Part shown: positions 28,736 through 37,481 of the stretch, one piece after another | How positions within the stretch are numbered: the first letter of the stretch is position 1 | How the letters are laid out: each line of letters begins with the position of its first letter | Origin: Acidovorax sp. CF316 | GTDB lineage: Bacteria; Pseudomonadota; Gammaproteobacteria; Burkholderiales; Burkholderiaceae_C | Direction of reading: 5' to 3' | NCBI RefSeq assembly: GCF_000276605.1 | Contig: NZ_AKJX01000122.1 | Span: forward strand, 1 to 64,000 | Length of the DNA stretch: 64,000 bases | Program-made: the position numbers and the translations under genes | The notes under the pieces: generated by a model | What the model saw: only the letters and a program-made list of their open reading frames with translations | What the model was told of the DNA's origin: nothing | The model's database searches: none

Positions 28736-28936
28736 ATGCACTTCGAAGACCTTCACATGAGGCGCCTTGAACTGATCGGCGAGCCCGATCCCCTGCAGAT
28801 GGGCCAGCCCATGCGCGCAGCCTCGCAGTCCCAGCAGAGCGAATACCTCATGGTGGGCCGCACCGACATGGCCCACGTGCAGGTGGAGCCGCAGTTCGGC
28901 GACACGGTGTACGGTGAGTTTCAGGCCATGGGCTGA
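28736..28936 (+). CDS. Small hypothetical protein, 66 aa
   Basis: The ORF starts MHFEDLHMRRLELIGEPDPL and follows a ribosome-site-like GAGGATGGA about 8 bp upstream. The product is soluble, Gln- and Met-rich, with no known domain. A second small gene follows 23 bp later in the same direction. Confidence 0.55.
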   Translation: MHFEDLHMRRLELIGEPDPLQMGQPMRAASQSQQSEYLMVGRTDMAHVQVEPQFGDTVYGEFQAMG

Positions 28937-28959
28937 AACCCTTGCAGAAGGACACCACC

Positions 28960-29301
28960 ATGCTTGCCGCCATTGCCAATCCCAGCCCTCGCCAGCGCGC
29001 CGCGCGGGAGGAGGACGACGCCGTGCCGGGCAGCCTGATCCTGCACATCGCCCACGATGGCGCGCACAGCTACCGTGCGCGCATGTTCGATGAGCGCGAC
29101 CAGGTCGGCGCCCCCACCTACCACTCGCGCATCGATGAGGCCATCCGCTGGTATGGCGAGCATTCGCCGGTCGCTGGCGTCAAGGCCTTCCGCATCTGGT
29201 ACGGAGGCTGGTGCGCTGGCAGCTTCGGCCTGGTGGAGATGGAGCGGGACGCCGACGACATTGCCGAGCGCCTGCTGGTCCTGGCCCTGGTCGCGCGCTG
29301 A
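28960..29301 (+). CDS. Hypothetical protein, 113 aa
   Basis: The ATG at 28960 follows a good AGAAGGA ribosome site. The protein has two blocks, SLILHIAHDGAHSYRARMFDE and an FRIWYGGWCAGSFGL segment, that look like a compact alpha/beta domain. I do not recognise it. It is probably co-transcribed with the preceding 66-aa gene. Confidence 0.6.
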   Translation: MLAAIANPSPRQRAAREEDDAVPGSLILHIAHDGAHSYRARMFDERDQVGAPTYHSRIDEAIRWYGEHSPVAGVKAFRIWYGGWCAGSFGLVEMERDADDIAERLLVLALVAR

Positions 29302-29410
29302 CCTGGCCACCGCGTCCACGCAGGAGCCCGCTCTAACGCGGGCTTCGTCGCTTTCTTCAGGTCGCACCCCGCCGCTGCGCTGCCTCAGGAAGGTGCGGCG
29401 TGCAGCCGTT

Positions 29411-29845
29411 TCAAGGGATCAGGTAGTAGTACCAGATCCAGGGCGTGTAGACCAGGTTGGGCGCCCAGGCCACCACGATGATGCCGTTGTAGAACGGGCA
29501 GTTGTACCGGTCTGCGAAGTAGCCATCGAAGGGGATGAAGGTGCCTGCCACCGTGCAGCCCAGATAGCCGGTCAACTGCAAGAAGGCATCGTTGCGCGTC
29601 AGGTAGCCGATGGACTGGGTGGCCGTCGGGTACGTGGTGCCCGTGCTGGTGCTCAGCAGGTAGGTGTAGAAGTAGGTGGGCTCGATCACCAGGGCCTGGC
29701 TGGTGGCCCCCTTGGCGGCCGGGCTGGCCACCGGCCGCGCCATGGGCGGCAGCTGCACTGCATCCAGGTTCGGCGCCTCGCTGGCCTGCGCCAGCGCGCC
29801 GTGCGATACCACCAAGGCCAACAGCAGCAAGAGTAGCTTCTTCAT
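29411..29845 (-). CDS. Small secreted protein, 144 aa
   Basis: The precursor has a signal peptide (MKKLLLLLLALVVSHGALAQ). The mature part is Tyr-, Thr- and aromatic-rich, with two Cys (GYLGCTVAG and YNCPFYNG) that could pair, and a hydrophobic end (WAPNLVYTPWIWYYYLIP). No known domain is seen. The ATG at 29845 is chosen because it starts the signal peptide. Confidence 0.65.
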   Translation of the reverse strand: MKKLLLLLLALVVSHGALAQASEAPNLDAVQLPPMARPVASPAAKGATSQALVIEPTYFYTYLLSTSTGTTYPTATQSIGYLTRNDAFLQLTGYLGCTVAGTFIPFDGYFADRYNCPFYNGIIVVAWAPNLVYTPWIWYYYLIP

Positions 29846-30037
29846 GGCATTCCCCCGGGAATTTGATACCCATGGTTGCACTCTCCGGACAAGAGTGCAA
29901 GCCCGTACGACCAGTTTTCTGCGAAATCGAAGCTGACAGAAGGCTGTCGCCCTGGTGCCAGTACTGGTATAAACGCGCTCGGTCACCGGGCATGAGGGCG
30001 CCGGTGCTGCCACTACGACAAAGACCAGAGGAGACAC

Positions 30038-31192
30038 ATGAACCCGAGCGCTGCCGCGACCCCCGTCCGCCCATGGCTTTTGAGCCCCGTTCTCTGTGCC
30101 GGCGCCCTGCTGGCCATGCTGGGGGTGGCGCAGGCGGCCCCCATCGTGGTGGGACAGGTGGCGCCGCTGTCGGGCCTCAAGGCCAGCGATGGCCGGGGCT
30201 ACTCGGCGGGCATGCAGATGTACTTCAACCACGTCAACAAGTCCGGTGGCATCAACGGCAACACCCTGGTGCTGGCCCGCAAGGACGATACCGGCCGCGC
30301 CGACCAGACCCTGGCCGCCACCCAGCAGCTGCTGGCCGAGCAGCGCCCGTTGCTGCTGGCTGGCTACATGGGCGCCGGCAACCTGGCCGCGCTGCAGAAA
30401 TCCGGCCTGCTGGCCAAGGAGAAGATTGCCTTGGTGGGCTACCGCAGCAGCACCTTCCAGCCCGACTCGCCCCTGCTCTACAACGTGCGCGCCGGCCTGC
30501 GCGACGAGATCGGCAAGATCGCCGAGCACCTGGCCACCGTGGGCATCACCAAGCTGGGCCTGCTGTACGAGGAAGGCCCCGACGCCCCCGCGCTGCTCGC
30601 CAGCGCCGAAGAGGCCGTGAAGAAGAACGGCGGCAGCCTCATGGCCAAGGGCTCCTACGAGATGGACACCCTGCGCATGGAGAACGCCAACAAGCTGCTG
30701 CAGGCGGCCAAGCCCCAGGCCATCATCCTCATCACCAGCGGCGCCGCCGCTTCGGCCTTCATCGAGAAGTACCGGCTGGAAGGCGGCACGGCAAGGCTCT
30801 TCGCCTCGTCCGACGTGGACCTGGAGCAGCTGGCCAAGCGCCTGGCCGAGGAGCACATGCAGGGCATATCGATCGCCCAGGTCACGCCCAACCCGTACCG
30901 CGCATCGAGCAAGCTGAGCAAGGAATTCCGCGAGGTGCAGGCCAAGAGCGGCGACCCCGATGTGCCCGTGAGCTACGCCATGATGGAGGGCTACATCGCC
31001 GCCAAGGTGATCGCCGAGGCCGCGCGCCGTGCCGGCGCCAAGCCGACGCGCGAGAACCTGGCTGCCGCGCTGGACAGCATCGACAGCCTGGACCTGGGCG
31101 GCTACACCGTGGGCTACCGCCCTGGCCAGCGCAGTGGCTCGCGCTTCGTGGAGCTGTCCATCGTGAGCGCCACTGGCCGCATCCGGCAGTAG
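30038..31192 (+). CDS. Periplasmic ligand-binding protein (branched-chain amino acid type)
   Basis: A 384-aa exported protein has a signal peptide ending AQA, then a two-lobe Peripla_BP_6 (LivK-like) fold: APIVVGQVAPLSGLKASDGR, GGINGNTLVLARKDDTGRA and LLYEEGPDAPALL. Such proteins feed amino acids or related ligands to LivHMGF transporters. No permease or ATPase genes are adjacent, so it may serve a distant transporter or a sensor. Confidence 0.88.
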   Translation: MNPSAAATPVRPWLLSPVLCAGALLAMLGVAQAAPIVVGQVAPLSGLKASDGRGYSAGMQMYFNHVNKSGGINGNTLVLARKDDTGRADQTLAATQQLLAEQRPLLLAGYMGAGNLAALQKSGLLAKEKIALVGYRSSTFQPDSPLLYNVRAGLRDEIGKIAEHLATVGITKLGLLYEEGPDAPALLASAEEAVKKNGGSLMAKGSYEMDTLRMENANKLLQAAKPQAIILITSGAAASAFIEKYRLEGGTARLFASSDVDLEQLAKRLAEEHMQGISIAQVTPNPYRASSKLSKEFREVQAKSGDPDVPVSYAMMEGYIAAKVIAEAARRAGAKPTRENLAAALDSIDSLDLGGYTVGYRPGQRSGSRFVELSIVSATGRIRQ

Positions 31193-31261
31193 CGCCGGCT
31201 TATCACCCCCCGTTGTCCATGGCGCGCCAACTGCAGGGAGCGCCTCAGGGGGCGTTTCGTC

Positions 31262-32299
31262 TCAGCGCAGCAGCGCCCCGCCCCGTCGCACCAGGGTTTC
31301 GTTGCCCTGCCGGTCAACGGCGATCTGCTGTGCGAATGCTGCCACCGTGCCGCCTGCGGGCAGCACATGCTTGTCGCGCAGCGAGGTCGCCAGCCCTCCT
31401 GCACCGAGGATGCGGTTGACCGCCTCGTTCAGCCCCTGCACCACGGCAGGCGGCGTGTGCGCCGGTGCGAACAGACCGAACAGCGAACTCAGGTTGGCGC
31501 GCGGGTAGCCCAGCTCCGCCAGCGTGGGCACATCGCGCAGGCCCGCCAGCCGGGCGGGCGAGCCCACGGCCAGTGCGCGCAGGCGCCCGGCGGCCACGTA
31601 CTCGAGCTGCTGCGCCGCGAGGTTGGTGGATAGCACTTCGAACTGGCCACTCAGCGCGTCGTTGAGCTGCGCTCCACCGCCCTGGTAGGGCACGTGGGTG
31701 ATGTCGGCACCGCTGTGCAGCCGCGTCTGGGCCAGCACCATGTGCCCGGTGGTGGCCACGCCCGAGCTGGCCCAGCGCACGGCGCCGGGCCGCGCGCGGG
31801 CCAGGGCGATCATGTCGGTGAACGAGCGCGGCCCCAGGGCCGGCGTGCCGATGACCAGCACCGGTGTGTGCATGACGCCCACGATGGGCATGACCTGGGT
31901 GAGCAGGTCGCGTGCACCTGGCACCAGCAGAGGCTGCAGCGTGAGCGGCGTGATGGCCGAGAAGGCCAGCGTGTGCCCGTCGGGGGCGGAGCGGGCCAGC
32001 AGGTCGATGCCCACTGCGCCGCCGGCACCTGCGCGGTTGTCCACCAGCACCGGTACGCCCAAGGTCTGCGCCAGTGGCTGCGCCAGCGCACGCGCGGTCG
32101 CATCGCTCACGCCCCCGGGCGGGTACACCACGATCAGGCGCACGGGGCGGTTGGGCCACGGTACGGCCTGTGTGGCGGCATGCACGGCCGGCATGCCGGC
32201 CACCAGTGCAGCACCGCCCAGGGCCCCGCGCAGCAGGCGGCGGCGCGGCCAGGCGGTGGTGGGAGGCGGCGCGGTCTCAGGCGGCTGCAGTGGCACCAC
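31262..32299 (-). CDS. Bug/TctC-family solute-binding receptor
   Basis: A 345-aa protein has a Tat-like signal (WPRRRLLRGALGGAALVAG) and the Bug-family pattern WPNRPVRLIVVYPPGGVSD and NRAGAGGAVG. Bug receptors bind carboxylates and are often orphan and abundant in Burkholderiales. I prefer a GTG start at 32299 (or 32296), just inside the end of the lysR gene; an ATG at 32356 would overlap lysR by 80 bp. No membrane partner is nearby. Confidence 0.85.
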   Translation of the reverse strand: MVPLQPPETAPPPTTAWPRRRLLRGALGGAALVAGMPAVHAATQAVPWPNRPVRLIVVYPPGGVSDATARALAQPLAQTLGVPVLVDNRAGAGGAVGIDLLARSAPDGHTLAFSAITPLTLQPLLVPGARDLLTQVMPIVGVMHTPVLVIGTPALGPRSFTDMIALARARPGAVRWASSGVATTGHMVLAQTRLHSGADITHVPYQGGGAQLNDALSGQFEVLSTNLAAQQLEYVAAGRLRALAVGSPARLAGLRDVPTLAELGYPRANLSSLFGLFAPAHTPPAVVQGLNEAVNRILGAGGLATSLRDKHVLPAGGTVAAFAQQIAVDRQGNETLVRRGGALLR

Positions 32300-33221
32300 G
32301 GGCCCTTTCGGCCGCGATCTTCGTGACCAGTTCCACAAAGGCCCCCGTGGGGCCATGGCAGTCGCTCTTGCGGTAGGCCAGGGTCAGCGGCGCACCCAGC
32401 TTCACCGCGCGGGCCAGCGGCCGGTAAACGATGGCGTTGTGGTGCGTGCCCTGCATGGACGAGGGCACCACCGAGATGCCGGCCCCGGCGGCCACCAGGT
32501 TCAGGTTGGTCATCATGCGGTCGACCTCCGAGACCACGTTGATGGCCACGCCCTCGCGCGTGCACAGTTCCAGCAGGTTGGCATACAGCCCCGGCGCGCC
32601 GGGCTTGCGCACGAAGATGAACTTCTCGCCCTGCAGCTCCTTGAGCTGCACCGCGCCGGGCTTCTTGCCTGCGGGCAACTGCGCCAGCGGATGGTCGCGC
32701 GGCATGGCCAGCACGGCGGGCTCCTGCAGCAGGGTCTTGAGCACCACGCCCTTGGGCCAGGCCACGGGCACGCGCAGAAAGCCGCAGTGCAGGCGCGAGG
32801 AGGCCACGGCATCGGTGATCTCGGCGGCGTTGTTCTCGCTCACCACCAGCTGGATGCCGGGGTAGGTGGCGCGGCACACGCGCAGCGCTTCGGGCGTGAA
32901 GTCGTGCGCCGCCGAGGAGCTGGTGAAACCGATGGAGAGCATGCCCTGGCTGCCATCGGCAAAGGCCAGCATGCGCTCCTGCATGGCCGCGCAGTCGCGC
33001 AGCAGGCGCGTGGCCTCGGCGTAGAACAGCTGGCCGGCGTCGGTCAGCGTCACGCCCTTGGGGTGGCGCAGGAACAGCGGCACGCCCAGCTCCACCTCCA
33101 GCCCCTTGATCTGCTGGCTCAGCGGGGGCTGCTGCATGCCCAGGCGCTCGGCGGCGCGCGTGATGTGCCGGGCATCCGCGACGGCGACGAAGTAGCGCAG
33201 GTGCCGGAACTCGATATTCAT
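32277..33221 (-). CDS. LysR-family transcriptional regulator
   Basis: The 314-aa protein has an N-terminal winged helix-turn-helix (ITRAAERLGMQQPPLSQQIK) and a LysR substrate-binding domain. It overlaps the start of the Bug receptor gene on the same strand and is divergent from the lipoprotein hydrolase gene. It may control either neighbour; the 184-bp divergent region (33222-33405) would hold the operator. Confidence 0.93.
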   Translation of the reverse strand: MNIEFRHLRYFVAVADARHITRAAERLGMQQPPLSQQIKGLEVELGVPLFLRHPKGVTLTDAGQLFYAEATRLLRDCAAMQERMLAFADGSQGMLSIGFTSSSAAHDFTPEALRVCRATYPGIQLVVSENNAAEITDAVASSRLHCGFLRVPVAWPKGVVLKTLLQEPAVLAMPRDHPLAQLPAGKKPGAVQLKELQGEKFIFVRKPGAPGLYANLLELCTREGVAINVVSEVDRMMTNLNLVAAGAGISVVPSSMQGTHHNAIVYRPLARAVKLGAPLTLAYRKSDCHGPTGAFVELVTKIAAERARGATAAA

Positions 33222-33405
33222 AACGTATGGACCACAGATTATTCAGGTGTTTGGCATGTGCAGCCTACGCTCCTAGGATACGCCCTGTTCCCTGCAGCCG
33301 GCCTCGTCGGTTTCCCTGGGGCGGGCCTTGTGCCCCGCGCACCAGCACGTATCAGCACGCACCGGGAACACGCGTTTTTCAACAACAACAACCGGAGACC
33401 CATCC

Positions 33406-34791
33406 ATGCCTTCCACCACCGGCTCGCGCAGCCCGGTCGCTTCGTCGACCCTGTCCGTCCTGTCCACCCTGTCGGTCCTCACCCTGCTGTCGGCCTGCGG
33501 CGGCAGCGACAGCCCCGCCTACCCGCCCGAGGCCAAGCCCGTCGCCGTGGCCTGCCCGGCCGAGCTGCCCACCACCGCCACCTGCCTGGGCGGGCGCGAC
33601 TCGGCCGGCGCCTACTACCTCATCGCCACGCCCAAGGACTGGGGTGGCAACCTGGTCCTGCACGCGCATGGCGGGCCCGATCTGGCCGCCCCCACGGCCG
33701 AGCGCGCGCAGGAAGACCTGGTGCGCTGGGCCATCATGGTCAAGGCCGGCTACGCCTGGGCGGGTTCCACCTTCCGCCAGGGTGGGGTCGAAGTGCGCGC
33801 CGCGGCCGAGGACACCGAGCGCCTGCGCCGCATCTTCAACGAGCACGTGGCGGTCCCCAAGCGCACCGTGCTGCACGGGCAGTCATGGGGCGCGGGCGTG
33901 GCGGCCAAGGCCGCCGAGATGTTCACGGCGCAGACCGTGGGATCGCAGCCCTACGATGCCGTGCTGCTCACCAGCGGCGTGCTGGCCGGTGGCACGCGTT
34001 CGTACGACTTCCGCCTGGACCTGCGCGTGGTCTACCAGTACCTGTGCAACAACCACCCGCGGCCCACCGAGGCGAGCTATGCGCTCAACCTCGGCCTGCC
34101 CGCCACGCTGACCCTGGCGCGCGACGATTTCAACGCCCGTGCCAACGAATGCCTGGGCCTGGACAAGACCGCCGCGCAGCGCACGCCCGAGCAGCAGCGC
34201 AAGGTCGAGACCATCGAAAAGGTGGTCAAGATCCCCGCCAGCTCGATCTCCGCCCACCTGAGCTGGGGCACTTACCATTTCCAGGACGTGACCGCCAAGC
34301 GCACCGGCGGCGCCAGCCCCTTCGGCAACACCGGCGTGGTCTACAGCGGCTCGGCCGACGACGCTGCGCTCAACGCCGGCGTGCTGCGCTACCGCGCCGA
34401 CCCGGTCGCCGTGCAGCGCTTCGGCGACGACACCGACCCCAAGGGCACCATCCCCGTGCCGGTGCTCACCACCAAGTGGATCAGCGACCCCACGGCCTTC
34501 GTCGAACTGGACGCCTACTTCAAGACCGTGATGGACCGCGGCGGCAGCGGCGAGCGCCTGGTGCAGACCTTCGTGAACACCGGCACGCACAGCTACATCA
34601 GCGACCCGACCTACCCGGCCCTGGTGACCTCGCTGCTCGACTGGGTGGAGACGCGCACCAAGCCCACGCCCACCAGCGTGGCGCAGCGCTGCACCTCGCT
34701 GGAAGCGCGCTTCGGCGCGGGCTGCAGCTTTGCGCCGGCCTATGTGCCCGGTGCGCTGGAAACGCGGGTGCCGGCGCGCACGCGGCCCTGA
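33406..34791 (+). CDS. Lipoprotein alpha/beta-hydrolase
   Basis: A 461-aa precursor has a lipobox (LTLLSACGG, Cys about residue 30). An alpha/beta-hydrolase fold follows with nucleophile elbow GQSWGAG (about residue 165) and an early oxyanion-type HAHGGPD segment. A late segment GTHSYISD could supply the catalytic His. The substrate is not evident; an esterase or depolymerase role fits, and the Bug receptor and LysR gene nearby suggest carboxylate scavenging. The start at 33406 is chosen because it puts the signal at the N-terminus. Confidence 0.75.
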   Translation: MPSTTGSRSPVASSTLSVLSTLSVLTLLSACGGSDSPAYPPEAKPVAVACPAELPTTATCLGGRDSAGAYYLIATPKDWGGNLVLHAHGGPDLAAPTAERAQEDLVRWAIMVKAGYAWAGSTFRQGGVEVRAAAEDTERLRRIFNEHVAVPKRTVLHGQSWGAGVAAKAAEMFTAQTVGSQPYDAVLLTSGVLAGGTRSYDFRLDLRVVYQYLCNNHPRPTEASYALNLGLPATLTLARDDFNARANECLGLDKTAAQRTPEQQRKVETIEKVVKIPASSISAHLSWGTYHFQDVTAKRTGGASPFGNTGVVYSGSADDAALNAGVLRYRADPVAVQRFGDDTDPKGTIPVPVLTTKWISDPTAFVELDAYFKTVMDRGGSGERLVQTFVNTGTHSYISDPTYPALVTSLLDWVETRTKPTPTSVAQRCTSLEARFGAGCSFAPAYVPGALETRVPARTRP

Positions 34792-34818
34792 TCAAGGGGG
34801 CCGGGCGCAGCGGAGCGG

Positions 34819-35433
34819 CTACACCCTGGCCGGCAAGCTGTCCGCCAGCCGCGCCTCCACCACGGCATTGCGGGACTGCTTGACGCAGCGCTGCTGCGCA
34901 TCCGCGCGCAGCCACTGCAGTGCGTGCGGCCCCACCCAGACCTGCGCGTCGGGCTTGCCGGGGTTGGCGGAGCGCCCCGGCACGGCAGGGCCGAAGGGCA
35001 GGCTGGGGTTGCACCAGCGGACCACCGCGTTGGCGTAGTGCTTGCGCACGAAGCGGCCCAGGGCCTTGTAGCGCCGCTCCACCCCCTGGGCGGCTTGCGC
35101 GCTGGCGTTGCCCGTGGAGACCGCGATGCGCCCCTCGGTGAGCACACCGCCTGTGAAGACCTCGGAGCGCAGGAACTGCACGGTGGCGTACTCCGATTCG
35201 CAGTACCAGTCGTTGCAGCCGGCGATGTAGCGCGCGTCGAGCGCGGCCTGGTCATCGGGCGACCAAAGGATGCAATAGCTGCCGCGGATGGCATCGAGGG
35301 TGCGGAACGTCTCTGGCGCTGCGTCCTTCCAGCGCGGGCCGTCGATCAGCAGCACGGCAGGGTCGGCAAGGACCTGCGCCGCGAACTCGCGCTCGTCGTC
35401 GGGGTGCATCACAAAGCGCAGCTGGCTGTTCAT
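34819..35433 (-). CDS. Hypothetical protein, 204 aa
   Basis: The protein starts MNSQLRFVMHPDDEREFAAQ, is soluble and has no known domain that I recognise. Blocks FVMHPDDEREFAAQVLADP and ALGRFVRKHYANAVVRWCNP look folded. It lies 40 bp downstream of the single-pass protein gene on the same strand, so the two may be co-transcribed. Confidence 0.65.
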   Translation of the reverse strand: MNSQLRFVMHPDDEREFAAQVLADPAVLLIDGPRWKDAAPETFRTLDAIRGSYCILWSPDDQAALDARYIAGCNDWYCESEYATVQFLRSEVFTGGVLTEGRIAVSTGNASAQAAQGVERRYKALGRFVRKHYANAVVRWCNPSLPFGPAVPGRSANPGKPDAQVWVGPHALQWLRADAQQRCVKQSRNAVVEARLADSLPARV

Positions 35434-35473
35434 CGGCAAAGAAGGGCGGGGGTGCCGCCGCTGGAATGCGCCG

Positions 35474-36016
35474 TCAGCGGTCCACGTACTGGGCATCGAA
35501 GCGCTTGCGCGCCGCCAGGTGGGCGTCGGCGCAGGGGCGCGTGGTCGGATCGGCCCGGCACACCGGGCTGGGCTGGAAGTAGCGGGCCCAGGCGTCGGCC
35601 CGGCGTTGCTGGCGCTCGGCTTCCAGCCGGGCGGCCAGTGCCTGGGCCGTCTTGAGGTCGTCGTCGGCTTTCTTCTGGCTCTGCGCATCCTGCGTGGCCG
35701 GCAGGGACTGGCTGGCGGGGGGCTCGGCCTGTGGCGGGGCTGGCGGTGGCGGTGCGGGGAGCGCGGGCGGTGGTGGTGCGGGCTGGACCACCACGGGCGG
35801 CGGCGTGGCCTGCGTGCTGTTGCTGCTGTCGTCGCCTACGGGCCGTGACTGCATCACCGCGGGCGTGGCTGGCGGTGGTGCCGGTGGGCGCTGGCCGACA
35901 ATGGCATCGTGGGCGAACAGGGCCGCCAGGCCGCCGATGAACACGCCCAGCGCGATCCTGGCAACGTCCGGCAGAAAGGGGGCCCTGCCGGCCGCGGGTG
36001 ACGAATCTGGTTGCAT
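35474..36016 (-). CDS. Single-pass membrane protein with proline-rich linker
   Basis: A 180-aa protein has one transmembrane helix near the N-terminus (VARIALGVFIGGLAALFAH), a long Pro/Ala-rich linker (about residues 40-90), then a charged helical region and a C-terminal domain with two Cys. A strong AGGAGGT ribosome site precedes the ATG at 36016. The 100-bp repeat array begins 45 bp upstream of its start, so repeat 1 overlaps its likely promoter region. Function unknown. Confidence 0.65.
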   Translation of the reverse strand: MQPDSSPAAGRAPFLPDVARIALGVFIGGLAALFAHDAIVGQRPPAPPPATPAVMQSRPVGDDSSNSTQATPPPVVVQPAPPPPALPAPPPPAPPQAEPPASQSLPATQDAQSQKKADDDLKTAQALAARLEAERQQRRADAWARYFQPSPVCRADPTTRPCADAHLAARKRFDAQYVDR

Positions 36017-36060
36017 GGCACACCTCCTGCGGGCAGTGTAGCCGTGCATGCGCCGGCGCA

Positions 36061-37026
36061 CTGGTCAAATCGCAGGCACTGCGTTGAAACCCGCGCCAGT
36101 GCTGGGCCCGGCGGGTATGCACAGGTGTTATCCACAGGGTCATCCACGGTGGCTGTGGACGGTTGCCACTCGTCGCGGGGCGCGATGCACCGGGGCTGTG
36201 CTCAGCACCACGGGTGGGCTTTTTCCAGCCCCGTGCCAGGCCTGAAAAATTGCCCGGACCGCCGTGCCCCACCGTGCGGCAGCGGGCTGATGAAAGAACA
36301 GGCACCGCGTCGCAAGCCGCGCCAGTGCTGGCTTTGCGGCGTATCCTCGGGGGTTTTCCACAGAGTCATCCACGGCCGCTGTGGATGGCGGGTCCGTGCC
36401 TGCACGCCGCGCCATCGGCGCGCTTGGGGGCGGGCCTTGGAGGCGGCTGCGGCGCGTGGCTGATGAATTCGCAGGCACCGCGTTGCAGGCCGCGCCAGTG
36501 CTGGTTCTGGCGTGCCTGTACAGGGGTTGTCCACAAAGTCATCCACGCCGGCTGTGGAGTTTGCGAGCGTCCATGGAGGCCCTGTTTCACCCGCTGCACG
36601 GCCATTGGTCAATTCGCAGGCACCGCGTTGCAAGCCGCGCCGGCATTGGCTTTGCGCGGCATGCACGGGCCTTTTCCACAGGGTCATCCACGGTGGCTGT
36701 GGACTCATTGTGCTGTGCACGCGCCGCAGGCATGGCAAGGGGCAGGGCAGGTTCGCTGCGGACGGGCAGAGGCGCCGGTGACTGCGCAGGGCTGATGAAT
36801 TCGCAGGCACCGCGTTGCAGGCCGCGCCAGTGCTGGATCTGGCGTGCATTCACCGTGCTTGTCCACAGGGTCATCCACGCCCGCTGTGGACGGTGTGCGC
36901 GCCTGCGGCACCCCCTGCACCGGGCACTGATGAAATGGCAGGCATCGCGTTGCAAGCCGCGCCGGTATTGGCTTTGCGCCGTATCCACCGGCGTTTTCCA
37001 CAGGGTCATCCACGGTGGCTGTGGAC
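36061..37026. repeat. Array of six 100-bp repeats with variable spacers
   Basis: Six units of exactly 100 bp lie at 36061-36160, 36287-36386, 36460-36559, 36605-36704, 36792-36891 and 36927-37026. The spacers are 126, 73, 45, 87 and 35 bp and look unrelated. Each unit opens with a segment like TGATGAATTCGCAGGCACCG, has GCGTTGCAAGCCGCGCC in the middle, and ends in a hairpin whose arms are CCACAG and CTGTGG. Units 2-6 alternate between two subtypes at the core: TTTTCCACA in 2, 4, 6 and TTGTCCACA in 3, 5. Unit 1 has TTATCCACA, a perfect DnaA-box consensus. No indels separate the units. The array fills the gap between two divergently oriented small genes. Confidence 0.9.
36128..37002 (+). promoter_or_regulatory. 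Cluster of DnaA-box-like 9-mers in the repeat array
   Basis: One 9-mer per repeat lies at 36128 (TTATCCACA), 36354, 36672 and 36994 (TTTTCCACA), and 36527 and 36859 (TTGTCCACA). The first four fit the consensus TTWTNCACA; the last two miss at one base. All are on the same strand and at the same place in each unit. dnaA, dnaN and gyrB are not in the window, so this is not obviously oriC. Real DnaA binding is untested. Confidence 0.45.
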
Positions 37027-37143
37027 GGTGGGTGCGGTGGTGCAAGCCAGGGCGAACTGGAGCGCGGCGCCATGGCAGGGGTTTTGCCTACACCATCGCG
37101 CGGGCTTGGCGCTTAAGGTGCAGGCTGTGCAAGGAGGTGCCGC

Positions 37144-37455
37144 ATGATCTACAGCTACCGGATCGCCCACACCCCATCAGCGGGCACTGCAGCGCTGGCT
37201 GGCCTCCCGGCGGAGCCCAGCGGGGACGATGTGTTGCAGGCCTATTGCGCATTCAGGGGGGTCCTCAAGCACATCGTCCGCTCCATGCCGCGGGCCAAGG
37301 CGCGCCTGCGGGCCGCCAAGCCGACATGCGACGGCCTGTACATCCGGCTCGACACCCACCTCGACAAGGCAAGCGTGCACCAGCTCGTGTCGTCGTTCCT
37401 CATGCACACCAACGAGGCCAGGCAGGGCCTGCATCTTACGGCGACGCCCTTGTAG
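37144..37455 (+). CDS. Hypothetical protein, 103 aa
   Basis: A near-perfect ribosome site (AAGGAGGT, 37131-37138) precedes the ATG. The product MIYSYRIAHTPSAGTAALAG continues as a small soluble, mostly helical, basic protein. I do not recognise it. It is the first gene after the repeat array and points away from it. Confidence 0.65.
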   Translation: MIYSYRIAHTPSAGTAALAGLPAEPSGDDVLQAYCAFRGVLKHIVRSMPRAKARLRAAKPTCDGLYIRLDTHLDKASVHQLVSSFLMHTNEARQGLHLTATPL

Positions 37456-37481
37456 CCTTGTGGCGCCAGCCTACAGGGCGT

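Noticed and set aside
31698-34883. A 1061-codon plus-strand frame across the Bug receptor, LysR and hydrolase genes
   Set aside because: It spans genes on both strands and shows no domain; it reflects GC bias.
36061-37026. CRISPR array
   Set aside because: Units are 100 bp, spacers vary from 35 to 126 bp, and no cas genes are present.
36061-37026. Integron attC array linked to the AadA-like gene
   Set aside because: No GTTRRRY/RYYYAAC core sites or integrase are seen, and the spacers carry no clear cassettes.
36061-37026. Chromosomal replication origin
   Set aside because: dnaA, dnaN, gyrB, rpmH and parAB are all absent nearby, and no AT-rich unwinding region is visible.
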